From: Methylococcaceae bacterium
GTDB taxonomy: Bacteria > Pseudomonadota > Gammaproteobacteria > Methylococcales > Methylococcaceae
Direction: 5' to 3'
Assembly: GCA_028678445.1 (NCBI GenBank)
Contig: JAJRDJ010000103.1
Location: 1 to 9,948, forward strand
Length of the DNA stretch: 9,948 bases
Shown here one piece after another: positions 1 to 6,862 of the stretch. Within the stretch, counting starts at the first letter, position 1. Each line of letters starts with the position of its first letter. The notes below the pieces were generated by a model. That model was not told the origin of the DNA, did no database searches, and saw only the letters and a program-made list of their open reading frames with translations. Made by a program: the position numbers and the translations under genes.

Positions 1-1223
1 ATGCCGATGGCCAGTACCAGCCCGAACAGCGACAGGGTATTCAACGACAAGCCCAGAACGTCCATGGCGGCGAAGGTGCCGATCAAAGACACTGGCACCG
101 CCAGCATCGGGATGATCGTCGCCCGCCAGGTTTGCAGGAACACCAGTACCACGATGACGACCAGCAAGATCGCCTCGAACAGCGTGGTGATAACTTTCTC
201 GATCGACTGACTGACGAAGATCACCGTGTCGTAGGACAGGAGGTAATCCAGCCCCTCGGGGAACCGCTGCTTGAGTTTTTCCATCGCGGCGATGACCGCT
301 GTTTTGGTGTCGATGGCATTGGAGCCGGGCATCTGGAACAGGGCCAGGCCGACGCTGTCCTCACCATCCAGAAGCAGGCGCGAGTTGTAATCCTTCGAGC
401 CCAGCTCGATCCGTGCGACGTCCCGCAGGCGCGTGATCTGCCCGCTGCCGCCGGTCTTGATGATGATGTTGGCAAACTGCTCGGGATCGGTGAGCCGGCC
501 CTGGGTCATGACGGTGTACTGAAAATCCGTCTTGCCGTGGGACGGCGGCGCACCGATCACACCGGCGGCGACCTGGACGTTTTGTTCGCGGATGGCTTGG
601 ACGACATCGCCGGCCGTCAGGTTGCGCGCCGCCACCTTGCCGGGGTCGAGCCAGATGCGCATGCTGTATTCGCGCCCGCCAAACAGGGTGATATCCCCTA
701 CGCCCGGTACCCGCGCCAGCGTGTCGCGGATTTGCAGCAGCGCGTAGTTGGTCATGTAGACGTTGTCGAAGCGCCGATCCGGCGAGGTCAGATTGATGAC
801 CATGCTGAGGTCGGGGCTGCGCTTGCGGACGACGATACCCTGGCGTCGCACTTCCTCCGGCAGTCGGGGCTCGGCCAGCGCCACACGGTTCTGCACCAGC
901 ACCTGGGACTTGTCGAGGTTGGTGCCCTGCTTGAAGGTGATCGAGAGCTGCATCACGCCATCGTTCGACGACTGGCTGGACATGTACAACATGTCTTCGA
1001 CGCCGTTGATTTCCTGCTCCAGCGGCGTCGCGACAGTTTCCGATAGCACTTTGGCGCTGGCGCCGGGGAAGGTGGCTCGCACCTGTACGCTGGGCGGCGC
1101 GATTTCCGGGTATTGCGCGATGGGCAGGCTGAGTAGGGAGATGGCGCCGATCAATACAATCAGAATCGACAGCACCGAGGCGAAGATCGGTCGATCAATG
1201 AAGAAATGGGTAAAGCGCTTCAT
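1..1223 (-). CDS. RND multidrug efflux pump, inner-membrane subunit (N-terminal part, cut by window edge)
   Basis: Proton-driven inner-membrane transporter of the hydrophobe/amphiphile efflux RND family. It would form a tripartite pump with a periplasmic adaptor and an outer-membrane channel. The reverse strand reads MKRFTHFFIDRPIFASVLSI, the standard AcrB/MexF opening with TM1, followed by LPIAQYPEIAPPSVQV, NGVEDMLYMSS, GVGDITLFGGREYSMRIWLD and QNVQVAAGVIGAPP. The porter-domain half and TM2-TM4 follow, with FLQTWRATIIP and LNTLSLFGLVLAIG. About 407 residues are present of roughly 1,040 usual; the window ends just before the TM4 Asp pair of the proton relay. From memory the sequence is closer to the MexF/OqxB branch than to AcrB (inference). 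The ATG at 1223 fits the family start, though no good ribosome binding site precedes it. The adaptor gene lies upstream on the same strand, 306 bp away. Confidence 0.96.
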   Translation of the reverse strand, partial: MKRFTHFFIDRPIFASVLSILIVLIGAISLLSLPIAQYPEIAPPSVQVRATFPGASAKVLSETVATPLEQEINGVEDMLYMSSQSSNDGVMQLSITFKQGTNLDKSQVLVQNRVALAEPRLPEEVRRQGIVVRKRSPDLSMVINLTSPDRRFDNVYMTNYALLQIRDTLARVPGVGDITLFGGREYSMRIWLDPGKVAARNLTAGDVVQAIREQNVQVAAGVIGAPPSHGKTDFQYTVMTQGRLTDPEQFANIIIKTGGSGQITRLRDVARIELGSKDYNSRLLLDGEDSVGLALFQMPGSNAIDTKTAVIAAMEKLKQRFPEGLDYLLSYDTVIFVSQSIEKVITTLFEAILLVVIVVLVFLQTWRATIIPMLAVPVSLIGTFAAMDVLGLSLNTLSLFGLVLAIG

Positions 1224-1297
1224 CCGTTAGCTGGAGGTGGGCCAAATTGATGGCTGACAGTACCTGGGAGTGCACGCCTCCAATGCTGTTGAATGAA

Positions 1298-1346
1298 GGG
1301 TTCTTCCGTTCGCACTGAGCGTGTCGAAGGGTGAATTGATGAACCC
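1298..1346. repeat. REP-like palindromic element, copy 1
   Basis: A stem-loop made of outer arms GGGTTC (1298-1303) and GAACCC (1341-1346), which pair perfectly, and inner arms TTCGCAC and GTGTCGAA around TGAGC, which pair with one bulged base. The core, CCGTTC...TGAGC.TGTCGAA, matches the general form of a short palindromic repeat that is scattered in many proteobacterial intergenic regions (recalled, not searched). It sits between the adaptor and pump genes, where it could affect mRNA stability or relative expression of the two. Confidence 0.6.
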
Positions 1347-1366
1347 AACTGGTTGATAATTATATT

Positions 1367-1412
1367 GTTCATGGTTCGACTGTTCGGAAGGCGCACAGCT
1401 CACCAAGAACGG
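1367..1412. repeat. REP-like palindromic element, copy 2, apparently split by about 16 bp
   Basis: GTTCATGGTTCGAC (1367-1380) and AGCTCACCAAGAACGG (1397-1412) are the two halves of the same type of palindrome as copy 1. The arms GTTCATGGT and ACCAAGAAC pair with one mismatch. In the form I remember, the halves are joined by one or two bases; here 16 bp (1381-1396) lie between them. This may be a decayed or interrupted element, or simply a variant. Confidence 0.5.
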
Positions 1413-1438
1413 CTTGATGCAACAGCATTGGGAGTTGG

Positions 1439-1456
1439 CCGCTGGCCCGTCAGCGG
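1439..1456 (-). other. Stem-loop downstream of the adaptor gene
   Basis: Arms CCGCTG (1439-1444) and CAGCGG (1451-1456) pair perfectly around a 6-base loop. It lies about 75 bp past the adaptor stop codon on the minus strand. No T-run follows on that strand, so it is not a typical intrinsic terminator. It could slow polymerase or block 3' exonucleases, but this is a weak inference. Confidence 0.3.
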
Positions 1457-1529
1457 GCGGGACAGTTGTTCCCCGATTGCCTTACACAATCCCAAACGTC
1501 CCCGGCCAGCTTTTGGGGCCTTGGCGGCA

Positions 1530-2723
1530 TTAGCCATCGTAGGGCACCGTCGTCGATTCCGCTTTGATCTTGACCCCAGGGCGTAGCTTGGCGATGCCAT
1601 CGACGACTATGGCATCGTCCGGCTGCAGCCCCTCCTTGACCACGCGAAATGAGCCAAATTGCCCTCCTGGAGTGATCTTTCGATACTCCACGCCGCCGTC
1701 GGGCTGCGCGACCCAGACGTATTTATGGTCCTGATCCGTAGTAATGGCCCGGCCCGGAATCAGCAGGGCCGGGTAGGGACTGCCGCCATGTATGCGCACC
1801 CGGGCAAAAAGGCCCGGGCTGAGCAGTTCGCCGGGGTTGGGGAAGACGCCCCGAACCCGCAGTGTGCCGGTGGTGGCATCCATGCGGGGATCAACATAGT
1901 CGATGAAGCCCTGATGGGGATAACTGGATTCGTCGATCAGCCCCAGTTGTGCCACGATGCGGCCGCCGCTGCCCCGGCTGCGCTGATCTTTGGCGGAAAG
2001 CCGCCGGTATTTGAGAATGGAGCGCTCGTCCGCGTCCAGATACACATAGATGGGGTCGATGGACACCACGGTGGTCAGCAGCGTCTGATCGCCAACCACA
2101 AGATTGCCGCTAGTGATGAGTTCGCGGCCGATACGGCCATCGATGGGCGAGCGGACCTGAGTGAAATCAAGGTTCAGCCGCGCCATCTCCACCGCGGCTT
2201 CCGCTGAATGCATGGTGGCAGTGGATTCGGCCAGGCCCTTGCTGCGCGAGTCATATTCCTCGTCGGAAATGGCTTTGGATTGCCGCAACCGCTCGGCGCG
2301 TTTGAGATCGTTCCCGGCCAGTTCCAGCTTGGTCCGGGTGCGCTCCAGCTCGGCCTCCGCGCGTTTCAGTTCGGCGGCATAGGTGCGGCGGTCGATCATA
2401 AACAGGAGATCGCCCTTTTTGACTTTGTCGCCATCCTTGAAGCGCACCTCTTCCAGATAGCCGCTGACCCGGGCGCGAATGTCGACCGATTCAACCGCTT
2501 CGATACGGCCCGTGTATTCGTCCCAGTCCAGCACCTCGCGCCGCAGGGGTTGCACCGTTTTGACCGGGAGCGGGAGCATGGGTTTGGGGGTGCCCGGCGA
2601 AGGAGTGGGCGGGGTGTTTTCGCCACAAGCGGTCAGAGCGGTCAGCAGACAGAAACCCAGCGCCTGGATGAGGTGACGGCCATTCAGTAGAGCGGAGGGC
2701 GGATTTATAAAATGATAAGACAT
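1530..2723 (-). CDS. RND efflux periplasmic adaptor (membrane fusion protein), MexE/AcrA-like lipoprotein
   Basis: Periplasmic adaptor that bridges an inner-membrane RND pump and an outer-membrane channel. With the ATG at 2723 the protein is 397 residues, normal for the family. It opens with a hydrophobic signal segment ending LLTALTAC, whose Cys33 suits lipoprotein processing. A Pro-rich linker follows, then VESVDIRARVSGYLEEVRF and KVKKGDLLFMID (first lipoyl/barrel-sandwich half). An alpha-hairpin rich in Glu, Arg and Ala covers about residues 100-175. LDFTQVRSPIDGRIG is the second lipoyl half, followed by the beta-barrel and membrane-proximal domains with FPNPGELLSPGLFARVRI. A TTG at 2744 could add seven residues but lies upstream of a TATAAT on this strand, so 2723 is preferred. 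The pump gene follows on the same strand, supporting one efflux operon under the divergent TetR regulator. Confidence 0.95.
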   Translation of the reverse strand: MSYHFINPPSALLNGRHLIQALGFCLLTALTACGENTPPTPSPGTPKPMLPLPVKTVQPLRREVLDWDEYTGRIEAVESVDIRARVSGYLEEVRFKDGDKVKKGDLLFMIDRRTYAAELKRAEAELERTRTKLELAGNDLKRAERLRQSKAISDEEYDSRSKGLAESTATMHSAEAAVEMARLNLDFTQVRSPIDGRIGRELITSGNLVVGDQTLLTTVVSIDPIYVYLDADERSILKYRRLSAKDQRSRGSGGRIVAQLGLIDESSYPHQGFIDYVDPRMDATTGTLRVRGVFPNPGELLSPGLFARVRIHGGSPYPALLIPGRAITTDQDHKYVWVAQPDGGVEYRKITPGGQFGSFRVVKEGLQPDDAIVVDGIAKLRPGVKIKAESTTVPYDG

Positions 2724-2729
2724 CTTTTC

Positions 2730-2739
2730 ATTATATACT
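2730..2739. promoter_or_regulatory. Overlapping divergent -10 elements of the efflux and tetR genes
   Basis: On the minus strand TATAAT occupies 2735-2730, facing the adaptor gene. On the plus strand TATACT occupies 2734-2739, facing the tetR gene. Neither has a convincing -35 hexamer at 16-18 bp. The minus-strand -10 ends only six bases before the ATG at 2723, so a transcript from it would be nearly leaderless. I found no strong palindrome here that I would call an operator, although TetR proteins commonly bind such divergent spacers. Confidence 0.4.
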
Positions 2740-2776
2740 GGCAATCACCCACACCACGCTTTCATCGAGAAAAAAT

Positions 2777-3415
2777 GTGTTATGCGCCGTCCGGGGCCGA
2801 CCCCGCAAAGACGAAGAGGAAAAACGCCGTGAGCAGTTGCTTGAACAGGCCGTACGGCTGTTCGGTGAGCACGGCTTTGGCAATCTCAGTCTCGAAACCA
2901 TCGCCCGCGAGGCGAGAGTATCGCTGAGGACCATCTATAGCCAGTTTGGCGGCAAGGCTGGCTTGTTCAGCGCGGCGGTGCGGCGCTACTCCGATTTTTT
3001 TGTGGCCGCCTTGCCAGTCGATAGAGTAGGCGATACACCGTTTAATGAGATTCTGGTCGAATTCGCGCGGGAGTATCTTTTCCAGCTCACCCGTCCCGAA
3101 CTGATTCGGTTGCGGGGCCAGTTCCTGGCGGAGGCGCACCGCTTCCCGGAACTGGCATGTGAATTCTATAGCCAGGGACCGGAGCGGACCCTGAATCACC
3201 TGGCCGGGTTTTTCGAGGGGCAGCAACTTGCTGGAAGGCTAGGTGCGGGTGATCCCCTATTTCTTGCCGGGCAGTTTGTCAGCGCATTGCGTGGTGAACG
3301 GTTTCAGCGGCTTCAGTTCGGTCTCGACGCGTCGCCTTCGGCCGATGAGGTGGCGGTATGGGCCCGGCAAGCGGTCGATCTATTCCTACAAGGTTGCCTG
3401 CATCCGCTGGCGTAG
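2777..3415 (+). CDS. TetR/AcrR-family transcriptional regulator
   Basis: Likely repressor of the divergently transcribed efflux genes, relieved when a small ligand binds its C-terminal domain. The protein has 212 residues, typical of TetR regulators. Residues 6-11 (RGRPRK) form a basic N-terminal tail. Helix 1 covers about residues 16-31, and the helix-turn-helix spans about 37-57 (LSLETIAREARVSLRTIYSQF), followed by GGKAGLF, the usual helix 4 start. The remainder is helical and resembles the AefR-like C-terminal class (inference). GTG at 2777 is chosen because it starts just before RGRPRK and is preceded by GAGA about 8 bases away. An ATG two bases earlier is in another frame. The target is inferred only from the head-to-head arrangement. 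Confidence 0.92.
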   Translation: MLCAVRGRPRKDEEEKRREQLLEQAVRLFGEHGFGNLSLETIAREARVSLRTIYSQFGGKAGLFSAAVRRYSDFFVAALPVDRVGDTPFNEILVEFAREYLFQLTRPELIRLRGQFLAEAHRFPELACEFYSQGPERTLNHLAGFFEGQQLAGRLGAGDPLFLAGQFVSALRGERFQRLQFGLDASPSADEVAVWARQAVDLFLQGCLHPLA

Positions 3416-3457
3416 TCACGCGAATAAGCGTGGTGTCAAGGCTTAGTAACGTGACTA
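3413..3457. repeat. Inverted repeat between the tetR end and the typA promoter
   Basis: TAGTCACG (3413-3420) and CGTGACTA (3450-3457) are perfect 8-bp inverted repeats 29 bp apart. The left arm includes the tetR stop codon and the right arm covers the proposed typA -35 element. A shorter hairpin, CACGC/GCGTG with a 6-base loop (3417-3432), overlaps the left arm. No T-run follows, so termination is doubtful; the arrangement could be an operator or chance. Confidence 0.35.
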
Positions 3458-3478
3458 TGAGTCGCCGACCGCTATAAT
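3451..3478 (+). promoter_or_regulatory. Sigma70-like promoter of typA
   Basis: GTGACT (3451-3456, four of six bases of the -35 consensus) and a perfect TATAAT (3473-3478) are separated by 16 bp. Transcription would begin near 3485, leaving a leader of about 38 bases before the typA ATG. This is the clearest promoter in the window. Confidence 0.65.
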
Positions 3479-3522
3479 GCTCGGCTAAGTTCCTCTCTCC
3501 TAACTGGCTACACCCCTTCCTC

Positions 3523-5352
<1,830 letters not shown>

Positions 5353-5412
5353 GGCTGAGATATTGTTCAGCGCGCCAACCAAGAGCGTTGAGATCAGTCC
5401 GGGTTTTACCGT

Positions 5413-5553
5413 TTGGCACAGATCCACGAGATGCTGGGCCTGATCAGGCCTCGTGACGTGATCAATCTGCCCAGTTGGGCTCCCCTGCCGGAGAGTGTTC
5501 GAGCAGGGTTTCGTTTGATCTTGTCGCTTTCTCAGGAAACCCATCCGCATTGA
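5413..5553 (+). CDS. Possible small gene or remnant of a gene (about 46 residues)
   Basis: In the same frame as typA but after three stop codons, an open stretch from 5392 to the TGA at 5551-5553 reads FYRLAQIHEMLGLIRPRDV, then NLPSWAPLPESVRAGFRLIL. Possible starts are TTG 5413 and ATG 5431; neither has a good ribosome binding site. The composition looks protein-like, and the segment W..LPE.VRAG resembles the C-terminal tail of short proteins I have seen in proteobacteria (vague memory, no family name). A terminator-like hairpin begins at the stop codon. It may be a truncated gene whose 5' part was lost, or a chance reading frame. Confidence 0.25.
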   Translation: MAQIHEMLGLIRPRDVINLPSWAPLPESVRAGFRLILSLSQETHPH

Positions 5554-5570
5554 GGGGCCTTCCGGCCCTT
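5553..5570. terminator. Terminator-like hairpin downstream of typA
   Basis: AGGGGCC (5553-5559) and GGCCCTT (5564-5570) form a 7-bp stem with one G-U pair and the loop TTCC. Only two T residues end the stem and no long T-run follows, so it is a moderate candidate. Being palindromic, it could end transcription from typA (and the small reading frame before it) and perhaps also transcription arriving from the minus-strand gene at 5809-6117. Confidence 0.5.
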
Positions 5571-5808
5571 CAACAGCATGGCTGGTGTCAATTCGCTTTC
5601 CAATGTCCCGGTCATTCTCGGCTCAGCCGGATCGCGGCGCAGGTGGAATAGCAGCAGGACGAGCCGCTTGGGAAAGGCTCATGCGACACACCGTCCCCCG
5701 CCCGCACTTCTCTCCATAGGCCACCTTTGAGTCACCCTGGCAGGAAGAGATGATTTCGCCGTGCGTGCTGCCAATGGAGGTCATGTCCCGGCGCTTGTGC
5801 GCGCCTGG
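5571..5808. other. Intergenic stretch with possible insertion-sequence remnant
   Basis: No convincing gene lies here. The segment 5583-5640 contains TGTCAATTCGCTTTCC followed by TGTCCCGGTCATTCTCGG, and 5720-5740 contains ATAGGCCACCTTTGAGTCAC. These resemble the GTCA-rich terminal and internal repeats of IS21-type insertion sequences as I remember them. There is no transposase and I could not define both ends. On the minus strand a short open stretch reads RLVLLLFHLRRDPAEPRM, which may be part of the same decayed sequence or chance. Confidence 0.25.
5790..5805 (-). terminator. Weak hairpin after the hypothetical gene
   Basis: GGCGC (5790-5794) and GCGCC (5801-5805) pair around a 6-base loop, a few bases after the stop of the minus-strand gene that ends at 5809. 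The stem is short and no T-run follows, so a terminator role is doubtful. Confidence 0.25.
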
Positions 5809-6117
5809 CTAGACCACGCCGTAAATCAGGGATGCCAGTTCGAGGCTCTCCAGTCCATCGATCATCAAGTCGACCAGTCGCTCGGCACGGCGCCGTTCTT
5901 CCCTGGAAAGCTCCTGATAGATACAGCGGTAAATCGCATTGAAGGCGCGGACGTCATGTTCTGTGTAAGGCGCCGTTAGATTCCGGCAGAACGACATGAG
6001 TTCTTCGTATCCATCGGAGTGGATGGGTATGACTTTTTGATTGGCTTGCATCGTCTGGTCTATGGCGCGATTGATATGTTTGATGGGGATGAAAAAAGCT
6101 GGCGCTGAATCCCGCAC
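5809..6117 (-). CDS. Hypothetical protein of 80-102 residues
   Basis: I do not recognise this gene. The reading frame looks coding: after Met23 it runs as a mainly helical, charged, soluble protein (DGYEELMSFCRNLTAPYTEH, YRCIYQELSREERRRAERLV, DLMIDGLESLELASLIYGVV) with no signal peptide and no membrane segment. Codon choice resembles the neighbouring housekeeping genes. Two starts are possible: GTG at 6117 (102 residues) and ATG at 6051 (80 residues, MQANQKVIPIHSDG). Neither has a clear Shine-Dalgarno sequence, and the amino-terminal 22 residues of the long form look less protein-like, so the ATG may be the true start. The gene stands alone between two long non-coding regions, which gives no hint of function. 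Confidence 0.6.
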   Translation of the reverse strand: MRDSAPAFFIPIKHINRAIDQTMQANQKVIPIHSDGYEELMSFCRNLTAPYTEHDVRAFNAIYRCIYQELSREERRRAERLVDLMIDGLESLELASLIYGVV

Positions 6118-6153
6118 CGCCGGCCCATGGCCATATGAATATGGGGCTGAGGA

Positions 6154-6293
6154 TCTCGGGACTCAGGCCAGTTGGAGAGAGAGTCAGATACTATGATCAA
6201 GGATCATGGTTCTTTTACAGCACTCACCGTGCCAATCCATCCCGAGACTCGGAGACCATGGATGGCAAAGTCTTACTCTGCAGGGGCCTGAGT
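6154..6293. repeat. Two interleaved inverted repeats
   Basis: TCTCGGGA (6154-6161) pairs perfectly with TCCCGAGA (6240-6247), and ACTCAGGCC (6161-6169) pairs perfectly with GGCCTGAGT (6285-6293). The left arms share one base and the right arms follow in the same order. In RNA the two stems would therefore be either alternatives or a pseudoknot. The enclosed sequence contains the small palindrome ATGATC/GATCAT. A structured non-coding RNA is conceivable but no promoter or terminator for it was found. Confidence 0.45.
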
Positions 6294-6334
6294 AGTGTCG
6301 GCCGTGGTGATGACCATTGACCATGGCCGGTTAA

Positions 6335-6396
6335 TGCGCAAATGCCGTAAGCCCAGGAATGCTGCATTTCGCGCAGTCACTGCGGCATTTCACGCA
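6335..6396. repeat. Iteron-like repeats, GCATTT..CGCA type
   Basis: GCATTTCGCGCA (6364-6375) and GCATTTCACGCA (6385-6396) are direct repeats with one mismatch, 21 bp apart, or two helical turns. TGCGCAAATGCC (6335-6346) is a related copy in inverse orientation, one base shorter in the middle. A fourth, looser copy, GCATTTGACGCC, lies at 6609-6620, and a half copy, TGCGTGA, at 6430-6436. The regular spacing on one face of the helix suggests protein-binding sites rather than chance. Confidence 0.5.
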
Positions 6397-6399
6397 ATT

Positions 6400-6408
6400 T
6401 TATGCACA
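6400..6408 (+). promoter_or_regulatory. DnaA box candidate TTATGCACA
   Basis: Exact match to the TTATNCACA consensus for DnaA binding, four bases after the second GCATTT direct repeat and just before the AT-rich segment. A single 9-bp match could be chance; its position in this cluster gives it weight. Confidence 0.4.
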
Positions 6409-6420
6409 ACCGCCCTAACC

Positions 6421-6480
6421 TTATGATTATGCGTGATGATTCATGAGGTAAATGGAAATATATCAAAATATCAATACGAT
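6421..6480. other. AT-rich segment between DnaA-box-like sites
   Basis: Hand count gives 16 G or C in 60 bases (about 27%), far below the surrounding DNA. It includes runs such as AATGGAAATATATCAAAATA. In origins such a segment serves for DNA unwinding; it could equally be an upstream promoter element or a site for a nucleoid protein. Confidence 0.45.
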
Positions 6481-6555
6481 AAGTGTCTGGCAAGAAACTG
6501 GTCAATCCAATGTAGGTTCCGCCATGACAGGTGATTCACAGCGTTGCGCACAGAG

Positions 6556-6578
6556 TTATCCACAGAATTTGTGGATAT
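6556..6578. promoter_or_regulatory. Inverted pair of DnaA boxes
   Basis: TTATCCACA (6556-6564) is a perfect high-affinity type DnaA box. On the other strand TGTGGATAT (6570-6578) reads ATATCCACA, one mismatch from it. TATCCACA and TGTGGATA form a perfect 8-bp inverted repeat with a 5-bp spacer. This could bind two DnaA molecules head to head, or another dimeric regulator. Confidence 0.5.
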
Positions 6579-6850
6579 CGGGGCGCCAATGCTTGACAGA
6601 CCTGGAGCGCATTTGACGCCTGATGCGGCTAATCGAGGGAGGAATGAGGATCGTGTGAGTGTGGATGCGGAGAATATTGGTAATGGTGTTCAGGCAATTC
6701 CGTAACCCTCGTGAATGGATCACCCCGTTGATGTTGGCCCATATCTTGCTGAATATTCGTGCAAGAACCTGCTGGGCAGGTACTGACCCGTTCCGGTGGC
6801 AAGGGGTACGGTGCGCTAGCCCGACGGGCTCGTCATTCCATTGATTCAGA

Positions 6851-6857
6851 AAGGGAG
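6851..6857 (+). promoter_or_regulatory. Ribosome binding site for the zinc-ribbon protein gene
   Basis: AAGGGAG lies 5 bases before the GTG at 6863. It is a good Shine-Dalgarno match and fixes the start at this GTG. It is one of the few clear ribosome binding sites in the window. Confidence 0.7.
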
Positions 6858-6862
6858 CTATT

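Larger units (their letters stand above)
6118..6862. other. 745-bp non-coding region rich in repeats and DnaA-box-like sites
   Basis: No reading frame here looks like a gene; the two frames of about 61 codons (6135-6320, 6659-6844) have implausible products. The left third (6130-6330) is full of short inverted repeats, including CCATAT/ATATGG (6131-6144) and ATGATC/GATCAT (6193-6207), and a tandem TGACCAT pair (6311-6324). The centre (6335-6620) holds the GCATTT motif copies, DnaA boxes and an AT-rich core, described separately. The right part (6621-6850) is plain except for a hairpin AGCCC/GGGCT (6818-6830). A TTGACA occurs at 6593 without a good -10 partner. Confidence 0.6.

Noticed and set aside
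132..1046. Long plus-strand open frame of 304 codons
   Set aside because: It is the complement of the RND pump gene, whose minus-strand product matches the MexF/AcrB family throughout; the plus-strand product has shadow composition with many His, Asp and Arg.
2208..2690. 160-codon plus-strand frame inside the adaptor gene
   Set aside because: Complement of a well supported membrane fusion protein gene.
2724..2744. TTG start at 2744 for the efflux adaptor
   Set aside because: It lies upstream of the minus-strand TATAAT and adds residues not needed for the lipoprotein signal; the ATG at 2723 is preferred, though not proven.
5436..5480. Palindrome GGCCTGATCAGGCC and nearby GCCC/GGGC hairpin as an operator or attachment site
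   Set aside because: The 14-bp palindrome is real, but it lies inside the possible reading frame, has no second copy and no associated gene, so no function is claimed.
6135..6320. 61-codon plus-strand frame in the repeat-rich region
   Set aside because: It covers the inverted repeats, lacks a ribosome binding site and shows no protein-like pattern.
6659..6844. 61-codon plus-strand frame upstream of the zinc-ribbon gene
   Set aside because: No ribosome binding site, unlikely composition rich in Arg and Trp, and no family resemblance.
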